From Legionella gresilensis (GTDB taxonomy: Bacteria > Pseudomonadota > Gammaproteobacteria > Legionellales > Legionellaceae): a stretch of DNA of 64,000 nt. The position numbers were made by a program, and so were the translations under genes. The stretch lies in assembly GCF_900639865.1 (NCBI RefSeq), contig NZ_CAAAHX010000002.1, forward strand, positions 310,001 through 374,000, written 5' to 3'. Each line of letters opens with the position of its first letter. Within the stretch, counting starts at the first letter, position 1. The notes below the pieces were generated by a model. It was not told the DNA's origin. It ran no database searches and worked only from the letters and a program-made list of their open reading frames with translations. Positions 46,745 to 55,168 of the stretch are shown here, one piece after another.

Positions 46745-47161
46745 TTAATAATCACATTGTACGTTACACAATTTTTTGCCCCATTTATTCTTATAGCACG
46801 ATTTTACGCATGGGTGACCATGTTTCCAAAAATAGATGTCTGGATACCAAAATACATTTTTCCAACCTGAATACCAGTAATGTCCGGGATTCCAATGATG
46901 TTTATGGTGTTTGTGATGTTTGTGATGTCCGCCTCCATAGCCATCTCCGCCATATCCACTGCCTTTACCACCCCATTTTCCATCCCCTTTACCACCCCAG
47001 TCGCCTTTTCCACCACTACCACCATGCCCACCCCATCCGCCATTATCAGCTAAGATCAGCTGGCTTGCTGGTAAGTTGACATTAGGAGAAGCAAGTACTA
47101 AGGGCGAGGCTGCTAAGGCTATGGAAATACTGAGAAATTTAAGCTTTGTGAAAGTTGCCAT
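46745..47161 (-). CDS. Gly- and His-rich secreted protein
   Basis: The protein has 138 residues with a signal peptide (LKFLSISIALAASPLVLASP). The mature part has a Gly/Lys/Trp-rich stretch (GGWGGHGGSGGKGDWGG), then HHKHHKHHKHH, an aromatic block (HYWYSGWKNVFWYPDIYFW) and four Cys near the end (CVKSC, CNVQC). It probably binds metal (His/Cys) in the periplasm or on the surface. The start is the ATG at 47161, five bases after AAGGAG; the GTG at 47167 lies inside that site. It has no named family. Confidence 0.8.
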   Translation of the reverse strand: MATFTKLKFLSISIALAASPLVLASPNVNLPASQLILADNGGWGGHGGSGGKGDWGGKGDGKWGGKGSGYGGDGYGGGHHKHHKHHKHHWNPGHYWYSGWKNVFWYPDIYFWKHGHPCVKSCYKNKWGKKLCNVQCDY

Positions 47162-47367
47162 ATACACTCCTTGTAAATGAGAAATTTCTAGAAAGACAGT
47201 ATAAGTATATACAATTTGAAAAAATTGTACAAAATATGGATAGATAGTATATTTTTCAACAAAATAACTGTGTTAGTTGCCATCTCAAGGAAGTTTTAAG
47301 TTGGTAATATAATAAGTTATTGTTCTAAAAATACTTTCCTTTATGGCAATAAAGGTTGCAGATTTAA

Positions 47368-48159
47368 TTAGAAAGGAAAAGGAGGTAAATGTTCTTTGTT
47401 TTTAAGCCAAAAGGAATGATGCCATTCTTCATAAATGGAAACCGGCATATTACTTCGTTGGTATTCTTCAAAAGATAAGTCACAAAGAAACCATTTAAGG
47501 AATTCGGCACATGTTTTAGGGCTAATTAATTGTCCCGTTTGATACACCTTATCAAATATATTATGTAAATGAAACGAAGTTGTTTCCCTTAAAATTTTCT
47601 GGATTTTAGTATCTACTTCCCCAGGAATAACACAAGCTACGCCTACCTCTTTTTCTTCTAATTCTTTTCTTACTATGGCAGTAATTTCATCCAGGCCAGC
47701 TTTACTAGCACAATAAGTGGAGCTTTCCTTAAGCTTTAAGGTTGCAGCCCTTGAGGTAACAAAAAGAATGCGTGATTTGTTAGGCATTTGGGCAGCAAGC
47801 AGCGCTGTTAATTTCATGGGTGCTAACAAATTAACCTGAAAAACTTCATCAATACTTTCACAGTTATATTGAGTTAGGGGACGCGGAGGGCTTTTCATGC
47901 CTGCATTTTGGACTAAAAGATGAAGAGATAATCTAGAATCACTAATGACTTTCGCAACCTGCTCAATATCACTATTTTTAGTAAAATCTGCTTGTATAGG
48001 AATAAAATGTGGAAACAGCGCTTTTGTATCCTCCAAACTACTCTTATCTCGCCCGGTTCCAAATACAACCCACCCCTCACTTAAAAGTCTTTTAGTCAAT
48101 TCTAGGCCAATGCCATGACTTGCTCCTGTAATTAATGCTACTTTATTACCATGATTCAT
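47368..48159 (-). CDS. Short-chain dehydrogenase/reductase
   Basis: The protein has 263 residues. The NAD(P)-binding motif is ALITGASHGIGLELT. LVQNAGMKSPP follows. The active-site YCASKAG carries Tyr-x3-Lys, with a Ser before it in VTSRAATLKLKESST. A C-terminal extension (EWHHSFWLKNKEHLPPFPF) is unusual. The GRDK after the first strand suggests NADP. The substrate is unknown. It stands as a single gene. Confidence 0.9.
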   Translation of the reverse strand: MNHGNKVALITGASHGIGLELTKRLLSEGWVVFGTGRDKSSLEDTKALFPHFIPIQADFTKNSDIEQVAKVISDSRLSLHLLVQNAGMKSPPRPLTQYNCESIDEVFQVNLLAPMKLTALLAAQMPNKSRILFVTSRAATLKLKESSTYCASKAGLDEITAIVRKELEEKEVGVACVIPGEVDTKIQKILRETTSFHLHNIFDKVYQTGQLISPKTCAEFLKWFLCDLSFEEYQRSNMPVSIYEEWHHSFWLKNKEHLPPFPF

Positions 48160-48318
48160 CCTGAAACCTCTTAGAATTTAATTCAGTTTTGGCATGCAAT
48201 GATAAACAAAATTACAACTAGTGAATAGGTAGGATATGAGTGTGCACTGATACTATTAAAACCTAGATTTTTTTTACTTATCCAGTAAACTTTAAAATTT
48301 TATTTCTTAGAGCTAAAA

Positions 48319-48663
48319 ATGTTTGCTGTTATCTATCGAGCTTTTATCAAACCTGGCTATGAGACTCAATATCAAGAAGCTTGGCGTCAGGTTGCCTCTT
48401 ATTTTGTCCAATGTCGTGGTGCATTGGGTTCTTGTCTACATAAAACCCCGGAAGGCATGTGGCTTGCTTATTCTCGTTGGCCTGATAAAGTAACTCGAGA
48501 TGCTTCATGGCCTGGGGAAGATGCACCATCAGAAATTTTGCCTAGTGAGATTAAAAATGCTATTGTGACAATACAAAATTGTATCGATCAAACACAAAAG
48601 TTTCCTGAAATTGCTATGGAAGTTGTTGATGATTTATTAACTACAAGTCAATTGAAAGCATAA
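48319..48663 (+). CDS. Antibiotic biosynthesis monooxygenase (ABM) domain protein
   Basis: The protein has 114 residues and one ABM ferredoxin-like domain. FAVIYRAFIKPGYETQYQEAWRQVA (first strand and helix), GALGSCLHKTPEGMWLAYSRWPDKV (central strands) and ASWPGEDAP are conserved. Members are small heme-degrading or monooxygenase-like proteins. It has a short AT-rich upstream region. The biological role is uncertain. Confidence 0.82.
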   Translation: MFAVIYRAFIKPGYETQYQEAWRQVASYFVQCRGALGSCLHKTPEGMWLAYSRWPDKVTRDASWPGEDAPSEILPSEIKNAIVTIQNCIDQTQKFPEIAMEVVDDLLTTSQLKA

Positions 48664-48710
48664 CCTCTTCATTGAAAGATGCTTTATTATGAATTAAGCG
48701 AATATCTAGG

Positions 48711-49228
48711 CTAATTTTTTGCTACTAATAAAACACCTAACATTAGCACAGGCTCATTCCCTTCATTAATCCAATAATGATTGGTTGAGCGTTGCAATAC
48801 AGCATCAAAAGGCTTAAGTCTAACTTCACCATCATCTAACAATAAGGTGACCTCTCCCTTTAATACAACAACATAATCAATTGTATTAGTAGTATGCATC
48901 ATAGGATGACGCTTAGTATTAACTCGGCAATGAGACCCCTGAACGGCAGCAAAAGCTTCCTCTGCTTGCTTTTCAGCCTTTTCTTGCGAGCAATTTTTAT
49001 CTATCGGTGGAATTTCAAAAAAACGGAAAATTGTTCCATTTTCGGAAGGTCAAGGGTTGTAGGTTGATTTAATAAACTATTTTTAGCTTGACTTAATGGC
49101 GGCATTTCTTCTGTTGCCCAGAAATCATATATCCCTAAGGGACTTTTTGATACGTTGTGATCTTTTTCTATAAAGGAAGTACCATCCAGTTTTCTGCCGG
49201 TAACAACGCAACGAAAAGATGTTTTCAA
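48711..49228 (-). pseudogene. Frameshifted cupin-domain gene
   Basis: The minus-strand frame from ATG 49228 reads as a cupin N-terminus (FRCVVTGRKLDGTSF, GIYDFWATEEMPP). It hits a stop just after the seven-base A run at 49017-49023. In the next frame the protein continues (FFEIPPIDKNCSQEK, MMHTTNTIDYVVVLKGEV, LLLDDGEVRLKPFDAVLQRS, NHYWINEG) to the stop at 48711. The continuity of the two halves shows a single-base slip in the homopolymer. It could be a real mutation or a sequencing error. Confidence 0.82.
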
Positions 49229-49370
49229 CAGAAGGCCTTTGAAGAAGTAAAATATGATTTAATTTTAGATTCTAATCTAATAGACAACACAACATCTTAT
49301 AAAAATTATAGCAAAACTAGCCTAGTATCCTTCTACTATACCTCTTAAATTAGAAAAAACTATATTTATT

Positions 49371-49958
49371 TTAATAACTTAATAAATCTATAATCATATT
49401 AATCATATCTGATTTCTTTTTACAATTTAATTTATCTTTAAGCATACTTAAGTAATATTCAATCGTTCTTGGTGATAAGTTGAGAATAGGGCCAATCTCA
49501 CGTGCTGATTTGCCTCTAAGTATATAAAATAAGCATTCAGCTTCCCGTTGCTTTATATGCTGCTTAAATTTTTTAGTAAATAGGGATCTTATTTTTTCAA
49601 TTGTATAAGGATAATGGCCACTTTTATCATCTAAAAAAATTAAACTAGTATTATTCTGAGATATTCGATTGTCAGATAGTAAACCTGTTGTAATTAACGT
49701 TTGGACTGATTGAGCCAGTCCATCTAGTGGTAAAGAACAGCCAAAAATACCTATAATTTTTTCATTGTCATTAAAAAGCGGGTATTTGATAGCTAAGTCA
49801 TAAAACTCAAAATTATCTAATCTTAAAAAATGTTCATTTTTAATTATGATAGATTTATTAGCAAGAACATCATTGTTATGTTGAATAGAGAATTCAGCAG
49901 ATTCCTTCTTGGAAACGGCACGGGCTGTTTTACCAATAGCATCTTTATTTAGGTGAGT
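49371..49958 (-). pseudogene. N-terminally truncated PAS/LuxR-type regulator
   Basis: An uninterrupted frame of about 195 codons runs from just after a TAA near 49960 to the TAA at 49371-49373. It has no ATG, GTG or TTG near its start. It encodes the end of a PAS-like domain (KYPLFNDNEKIIGIFGCS), a linker, and a LuxR HTH (REAECLFYILRGKSAREIGPILNLSPRTIEYY). The HTH is intact but the N-terminus is missing, so it is probably dead, unless a nonstandard start is used. The break lies exactly at a palindrome (49951-49979). Confidence 0.75.
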
Positions 49959-49979
49959 TTAGTAATTTTTACTAAACCT
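49951..49979. repeat. Palindrome at the regulator truncation point
   Basis: GTTTAGTAA (49957-49965) pairs with TTACTAAAC (49969-49977) around TTT, flanked by AGG / CCT. It could be an operator, a terminator or the scar of a lost element. Confidence 0.55.
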
Positions 49980-50039
49980 AAGCCCGCTTACTAGCTGTAT
50001 ACTTAAAATACAGGAAATAAGTAAACAGTTTTAATTAAT

Positions 50040-50417
50040 ATGAAAGATATTCAACTAGTGACTTATCAAGAGCACCTAAAAGATCAGGTTATAAAGCTTA
50101 TTAGTAACATACAGCAGCAAGAATTTAATATTCCTTTATCTATTCAAGATCAGCCAGATTTATTAGATATTTTTAATTACTATCAAGTCGGTAAGGGTAA
50201 TTTTTGGTGCGTAATAATAGACAATTAAGTTATAGGGGCGATTGGCTTAATAGATATAGGAAATGGGCAGGGTGTATTGCGTAAGATGTTTGTAGCTAAA
50301 AACTATAGAGGGAAAGAACGAGGGATAGCTCAATTATTATTAAATAAAGTTTTAATCTGGTGTGCAGATAAGCAAATTGATGAAGTATATTTGGGTACTG
50401 TTTCAGTATGGCAGTAG
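50040..50417 (+). pseudogene. Interrupted GNAT acetyltransferase
   Basis: The first 62 codons (MKDIQLVTYQEHLKDQ, FNIPLSIQDQPDL, KGNFWCVIIDN) end at an in-frame TAA at 50226-50228. The same frame then continues as GAIGLIDIGNGQGVLRKM and FVAKNYRGKERGIAQLLLNK, the acetyl-CoA site of GNAT proteins, until TAG at 50415-50417. A further C-terminal piece appears out of frame (KFYVYRGG). The domain is thus split by a stop and truncated, so it is a pseudogene unless the stop is read through. Confidence 0.8.
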
Positions 50418-50453
50418 ATACTAAATTTTATGTGTACCGCGGAGGAAAAAATT

Positions 50454-50816
50454 ATGCAAGCAATCAATCTTAAAGAGAAATTTGAATTATTTACTGATTA
50501 TTGGTCACCCAAAATTGTAGGTGAAATCAATGACGCTCATTTAAAGTTAGCAAAATTTAAAGGAGAATTTGTTTGGCATGTGCATGAAAATGAAGATGAA
50601 TTATTCTTAGTGATAGAAGGCCAATTATTAATTCAGCTTAGAGATAGGGATATTTATTTGAATAAAGGTGAATTTGTTATTATTCCTAAAGGTACTGAAC
50701 ACAGACCTGTTGCTAAAGAAGAGGTCCATGTCGTGTTACTTGAGCCCAAAACAACAATTAATACGGGTAATATTCAAGATGAAAAATTAACTAAAAAAGC
50801 ATTAGAGCAAATCTGA
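50454..50816 (+). CDS. Small cupin protein
   Basis: The protein has 120 residues and a single cupin barrel. Motif 1 is FVWHVHENEDELFLVIEG (His, His, Glu). Motif 2 is KGEFVIIPKGTEHRPVA (final His). The metal-binding pattern is complete. I place the start at the ATG at 50454 because GGAGG lies eight bases upstream; an upstream ATG at 50430 lies within the preceding pseudogene tail. The function is unknown; it may be a mannose-6-phosphate-isomerase-like or binding cupin. Confidence 0.85.
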   Translation: MQAINLKEKFELFTDYWSPKIVGEINDAHLKLAKFKGEFVWHVHENEDELFLVIEGQLLIQLRDRDIYLNKGEFVIIPKGTEHRPVAKEEVHVVLLEPKTTINTGNIQDEKLTKKALEQI

Positions 50817-50819
50817 TAA

Positions 50820-51212
50820 TTAGTATGTCTTTAAAGTAGTTTCCCAAGCACCTTTAGAAACACACTTAACTTCATCACTGCCTGGCCAGGGTGGCATAGT
50901 AATACAAATAAAAATAAGAGCATCTTCATCACTGCGATATTGAAAATCTGTACCTAAAGGAATATCAATACTAATTCCAGCTGATAAGGAGGTAATCGTT
51001 TCTTGATCATCTTCTTTACGCCAAATAGCACCTTTTCCTGAAATAATATGCCAAATTTCAGAAACTGTTTTATGGCGAACCGCTTTCGAGATGGTTCCTG
51101 CCCGTAAAGTACAATGTGCCATGCCGCCTAGATGATTATTCATAAGTAACCGTACTTCTGCGCCGGCCGGTGAAATGTGTTGATAGTCTTGTGGTATATC
51201 TTGTGTTTTCAT
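50820..51212 (-). CDS. Cupin-domain protein
   Basis: The protein has 130 residues. Cupin motifs are CTLRAGTISKAVRHKTVSEIWHIISG (His-x-Glu type motif) and SIDIPLGTDFQYRS (motif 2, no final His). The latter suggests altered metal binding. It faces the preceding cupin gene, with ends three bases apart. The upstream acetyltransferase stop is nine bases away, so the two are probably cotranscribed. Confidence 0.82.
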   Translation of the reverse strand: MKTQDIPQDYQHISPAGAEVRLLMNNHLGGMAHCTLRAGTISKAVRHKTVSEIWHIISGKGAIWRKEDDQETITSLSAGISIDIPLGTDFQYRSDEDALIFICITMPPWPGSDEVKCVSKGAWETTLKTY

Positions 51213-51220
51213 TTATAACC

Positions 51221-51973
51221 TCAATGATGTTTTTTTTCATAATACAAATTTGTAAAAAGGGGTTGAAAACCTATTCGTTTATATACATTTAGGCCTGATG
51301 TTGCCGCCTCTAAGAAGCATGTTTTTATCCCCAGACGAGATGCTTGGTACAAAGCTGCATGAATAAGTTCAGTCGCATAACCCTTTTTTTGATAAGCTGG
51401 CATCGTTGCGATATCATCTAGTCGAGCACTATTGTCATAAATAGATAAAGTAAGTGAACAGACGGGCGTCTTTTTAATAAAACCTGTGAAATGATAAATA
51501 TTGTTCTTTGTTTGGGTAGCAATCCGATGCTGGTTAGTATAAACATCCATAATGTTAGGCGTAGATTCAAATCCATGCAGTATGGGAATACTCCAGACTT
51601 CTAGCTCATGTTTCATTTCTCTAACTTCTAGTAATGATGGTACAAAATTAGACGGTTTTAAAACGCTCTGCATCGCTACACCTTTGTCTACAAGCAACAA
51701 TTTTTGCGCATCTATTAGAGATAGAATATCTTTGTTGCATAAATAATCAGGCAAAATTAATGACCAGGGCAAATTTTTTTGAGAATAAAAGGATATACAG
51801 TTTAAAAGATCTTTTTTAAAACAAGCATTAACTGGGTTTACAATAGCTGGGTTTAAGTTAGGTGCTTTCACACCCGTGGCAAAAGCGTCTAAACAACTTA
51901 AATGCATTTTCTCAAAACTAAGTAGCGCAAAAAAATGATGTTCAAGTTTATGAAAGGTAGTAAAGTTATTCAT
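51221..51973 (-). CDS. GNAT-family N-acetyltransferase
   Basis: The protein has 250 residues. The C-terminal half carries the GNAT core: LDDIATMPAYQKKGYATELIHAAL (QKKGYA acetyl-CoA loop), CFLEAATSGLNVYKRIGFQPL (NVYxxxGF). The N-terminal half (about 1-130) is less conserved and may bind substrate. The ATG at 51973 is preferred; the TTG at 51985 extends it by four residues with a weak AAGG. It lies upstream of a cupin on the same strand. Confidence 0.83.
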   Translation of the reverse strand: MNNFTTFHKLEHHFFALLSFEKMHLSCLDAFATGVKAPNLNPAIVNPVNACFKKDLLNCISFYSQKNLPWSLILPDYLCNKDILSLIDAQKLLLVDKGVAMQSVLKPSNFVPSLLEVREMKHELEVWSIPILHGFESTPNIMDVYTNQHRIATQTKNNIYHFTGFIKKTPVCSLTLSIYDNSARLDDIATMPAYQKKGYATELIHAALYQASRLGIKTCFLEAATSGLNVYKRIGFQPLFTNLYYEKKHH

Positions 51974-52223
51974 TTTTACAGCCAAAAAGCCTTAATTTGC
52001 ATGATACTACATGAGGTGTAAGGCGTATCATAATACAATGGTAGCCTTTGTTTATAAAGTATAACCTTCTCTATATTATCTAAATTAAGCTTATAGCATG
52101 TAGCCTTATATACAAAATTTGATTAGGCTAGGTTACATCAAAAATTACTTTAAACAAATATCTAGATGTCCAATTCTAATATTTAGAGCGGTATTCAGAT
52201 CAGTATATATGTAAGGAATGACT

Positions 52224-53285
52224 ATGAGAAAAATATTAACGATATTAATTCTTATGCCTCTCGTCGTTTTTTCTTATACTAATGAACAAGAGATGGTGAC
52301 AAAATCACTTAAAAATCTGGTTATAAATACGATAAAGTCATGTAATGAATTCGCAAACACTAACCCATCAAATTTAAGTAAATCAGTTGAAGTTTCTTTA
52401 GAAGAACTCAATAAGCAATTTCTAATTAACCATCATAAAGCTGCACAAGCCTGTAGCAAAAAAATCACACAAGTTATCGTTAACTTATCTGGCAAACTTT
52501 CTTTATGGGTTAAACAGGGTAATCAATTTGTTCTAAAAAAAGAAGTCACCATTCCTTCGCCGCAAGGGTTTTATAGTAGGGTAAAGCAAATTTCCCATAT
52601 CCCTTTGCTTATTTTAGAGCACGTCAAACAATTGAATGAAGGTCTAATTGAAATAAAAGAATTTAAAAAAGCAATGAAAGACATAAATAATAAGTTGTCT
52701 GTTATTTTAGAAAATTTAACAAATATTTTTAATCCTGAAACTATAGAAACTCAGAGAAAAATTTTAACTGAAACAAGAAATTTTGTTTTGGTGGTTATCG
52801 ATGATAATAATATTCATCAAATATCACAAAAAACTGAAAACTATTTTAGTAAAATAAAATATTTATTAGATAAAAATATTCATTTTGGTGGAGAGGCCAT
52901 TATAAAAGAGCTAGATCATCAAATAGATAAATGGAGTTTAAAAAACAATCTTCAGCTACTGCATACACGTGTTCTTGTTGTAGGACCACAAGGTCCTAGA
53001 GATGGTGAACCCATGATTCAATACTTTGAAAGTTTGTTTAATAAATATTTATCAAATTCAACTGCTAAGGTTTTAAATGCTAAAAGAGTTTATTATGTTG
53101 AGACCTTACCTAAGTTAATGAACAAAATAAACATTGAAGAAGATTTAATTAAAGACTTTTTACTAGGTGAAGAATTTAATAAATTAATGGGAAATCAAGT
53201 TTTATCCAATTCTAACGCTTTATTTAAAAACATACTTGGGAAGCCTGCCCATAAAAGTATAGAGCAGATAGCTAATTCTATTTGA
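52224..53285 (+). CDS. Secreted hypothetical protein, helical
   Basis: The protein has 353 residues with a signal peptide (MRKILTILILMPLVVFSYT). The remainder is largely helical (KSLKNLVINTIKSC, LEHVKQLNEGLIEIKEFK, EEDLIKDFLLGEEFNK), with one beta-like stretch RVLVVGPQGPRDGEPMIQYF resembling a nucleotide or flavin loop. I recognise no family. The start is at the second ATG, 52224, because AAGGA lies six bases upstream; the first ATG at 52218 overlaps it. Long AT-rich flanks suggest a single-gene unit. Confidence 0.72.
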   Translation: MRKILTILILMPLVVFSYTNEQEMVTKSLKNLVINTIKSCNEFANTNPSNLSKSVEVSLEELNKQFLINHHKAAQACSKKITQVIVNLSGKLSLWVKQGNQFVLKKEVTIPSPQGFYSRVKQISHIPLLILEHVKQLNEGLIEIKEFKKAMKDINNKLSVILENLTNIFNPETIETQRKILTETRNFVLVVIDDNNIHQISQKTENYFSKIKYLLDKNIHFGGEAIIKELDHQIDKWSLKNNLQLLHTRVLVVGPQGPRDGEPMIQYFESLFNKYLSNSTAKVLNAKRVYYVETLPKLMNKINIEEDLIKDFLLGEEFNKLMGNQVLSNSNALFKNILGKPAHKSIEQIANSI

Positions 53286-53551
53286 CATCAAAATTTTCTG
53301 CAGGCTTATTATTATGTCAGGATATTGCAAGAAAAAATCATGAAATAAAAGAAATAAAGGTATCTATGCCGCAAGATGTCTTAAAACAATTTCAGGTAAA
53401 TTGATTTTCAATCCGGAAGCCTCGGCTTGGAGTAGTAAAGCACTGGAAGCACATTAAATTAAATCAAAGCTATCGCTAATCTTGTAAACGAGCGATAGCT
53501 AAATTTCATTAAAGGTGAAAAATTTTATCTTTTGATAGGACTAATACAGAG
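53286..53551. other. Gap with short coding remnants, no intact gene
   Basis: Two overlapping short plus-strand frames look coding-like but are too short to assign: one of about 35 codons ending near 53403 (ARKNHEIKEIKVSMPQDVL), and one ending near 53457 (SGKLIFNPEASAWSSKALEAH). They may be the end of a decayed gene. Nothing else stands out. Confidence 0.3.
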
Positions 53552-54181
53552 TTGAATCAATTTACTGAAAAAATAAAACGAGGTTATGACAAGATTGCTA
53601 ATATTTGGTATGAAAAGAGGGATTGGTATATTGAGAAAAAAGCCATAACTGACATTATAGCTATGCTTAAACGAGGCGTTAAAATTTTAGATGTAGGATG
53701 TGGTTCTGGCAAACCAATTGCAAAGTATCTTAAAGATAAAGGGTTTGATGTTTATGGTATTGATATCTCACCTAAACAACTTGAATATGCTAAGCAAATT
53801 ATTGCTAAAGATAAGCTTTTTAATACTGATATTTTAAATTTCTCAACGAGTATTAAGTTTGAAGCCATCATTTGTTGGTTTACCTTATTTCATATTCATA
53901 TAAGTCTTCATGAAGAGGTGTTAAGAAAATTACATCGTTTGCTTAAACCGCAAGGGTTATTATTAATTACTTTTGCTGACACAAGCTTTCAACCAGAGAC
54001 CCCTTTTAATCGGATTGATGATTATACAATTGAGTCAGAAATGTTTGGTGAATATTTTTATCATAGTGGTCTACCTGCCGAAATCAATAGCCAACTTGTA
54101 GAAAACAATGGGTTTAGCATTCTGTCTGATAAAATAGATCAGCCTGGAAATCAGGTGATTTTAGCTAAAAGATTAACTTGA
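53552..54181 (+). CDS. Class I SAM-dependent methyltransferase
   Basis: The protein has 209 residues. IKILDVGCGSGKPIAKYL-type motif I, VYGIDISPKQLEYAKQI (motif II) and ILNFSTSIKFEAIICWFTLFHI (motif III/IV) are visible, then the HRLLKPQGLLLITFAD motif. The start is TTG at 53552 with AGGA about ten bases upstream, so it is uncertain. The substrate is unknown. It is followed by a second methyltransferase 50 bases on. Confidence 0.82.
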   Translation: MNQFTEKIKRGYDKIANIWYEKRDWYIEKKAITDIIAMLKRGVKILDVGCGSGKPIAKYLKDKGFDVYGIDISPKQLEYAKQIIAKDKLFNTDILNFSTSIKFEAIICWFTLFHIHISLHEEVLRKLHRLLKPQGLLLITFADTSFQPETPFNRIDDYTIESEMFGEYFYHSGLPAEINSQLVENNGFSILSDKIDQPGNQVILAKRLT

Positions 54182-54230
54182 TATAAATACAAAGATCCCT
54201 TCTGAAATTAAGCATAAACAGGCGCATGAA

Positions 54231-54980
54231 GTGTTTGATAGAATTATTTCTTATAAACAGAATTTGATTAAGCAGTTTGGCAAAACTCATAATACAACTT
54301 TTTTAGATTATGGTTGTGGAAAAGGGGATTTTGTTAAGTTATTGCTTGCTAAGGGTAATGAGCGGCCAAAAACAATTTTTGCTGTTGATTCTAGTAAGGC
54401 AATGATTCAGGGAATTAAGAAAACATTTGCAAAAGAAATAGAACTAGGTCTTTTAGTACCAAAACAATATTCAAAGCTAACTTCGCTAAAACCTAATAAA
54501 TTCGATAAAATCATCTGTAATAACGTGCTTGAATGCATTGATAAGAAACTCGATTTCATTAATGAGTTTAAAAACTTACTAAATAAAAATGGCGTGTGTA
54601 TCCTTTCTCATTATGATTTTGACTCAGCTATTTATAATAGCCAGTATAAAGATTTAACACGTAATCTTATTCATACTTATGCTGACACACAACAAAGCTG
54701 GCAAGCATACTGCGATGGGCAAATGGGTAGAAAGCTGCCAGGTTTAATCGCTGCTAGTTTTTTTAGTAAGACAAGTAAATGTGAAACATGGCGTATTGTT
54801 GAGTATGATTTTCAACCAGGAAATTATGGTTTTTTAATGGCGCAATTAATTATTGACATGAATAAGTCGAGTTCTGATAAAGAGTTATTACAAAATTGGT
54901 TAAAGGATTTAGAGTTAAAGAGTAGGAATAAAAGCTATTATTTTGCGATTGATCTAAATATAGCCAAACTTGTTTTGTAA
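54231..54980 (+). CDS. Class I SAM-dependent methyltransferase
   Basis: The protein has at least 249 residues. TTFLDYGCGKGDFVKLLLAK is the SAM loop, then IFAVDSSKAM and FDKIICNNVLECI. The proposed GTG start at 54231 is weak. The same frame is open back to 54177 (TKIPSEIKHKQAHE) with no ATG, so the true start may lie further up, or the N-terminus may be lost. It probably shares a transcript with the preceding methyltransferase. The substrate is unknown. Confidence 0.75.
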   Translation: MFDRIISYKQNLIKQFGKTHNTTFLDYGCGKGDFVKLLLAKGNERPKTIFAVDSSKAMIQGIKKTFAKEIELGLLVPKQYSKLTSLKPNKFDKIICNNVLECIDKKLDFINEFKNLLNKNGVCILSHYDFDSAIYNSQYKDLTRNLIHTYADTQQSWQAYCDGQMGRKLPGLIAASFFSKTSKCETWRIVEYDFQPGNYGFLMAQLIIDMNKSSSDKELLQNWLKDLELKSRNKSYYFAIDLNIAKLVL

Positions 54981-55034
54981 GTACGTAGTTTTGTCAGGCG
55001 CTCACTTTCCTTAATTTGTATTAACTCAACTGTT

Positions 55035-55054
55035 ATGCCCGCGCAGGCGAGCAT
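55035..55054. repeat. Degenerate REP-like palindrome
   Basis: ATGCCCGCGCAGGCGAGCAT is a near-palindrome rich in G+C inside an AT-rich gap. It is similar in type to the REP-like element at 36297-36328 and may be a decayed copy of a dispersed repeat. Confidence 0.4.
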
Positions 55055-55168
55055 CTACGCAATATATGGCACTGTATAAACTATTTTAAAATTTGTTTTT
55101 ACTATCTAAGATGAAAACTCACCTGCGAATATGATTTAATAATTTAGATTTGGGCGTATTAACTGATA

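Noticed and set aside
46732-47079. His/Tyr-rich plus-strand frame opposite the Gly/His-rich gene
   Set aside because: The minus-strand frame has a signal peptide and good Shine-Dalgarno; the opposite frame is its complement and has no such features.
53552-54980. The two plus-strand methyltransferases as one frameshifted gene
   Set aside because: Each has its own complete SAM-binding loop and motif order, so they are separate genes.
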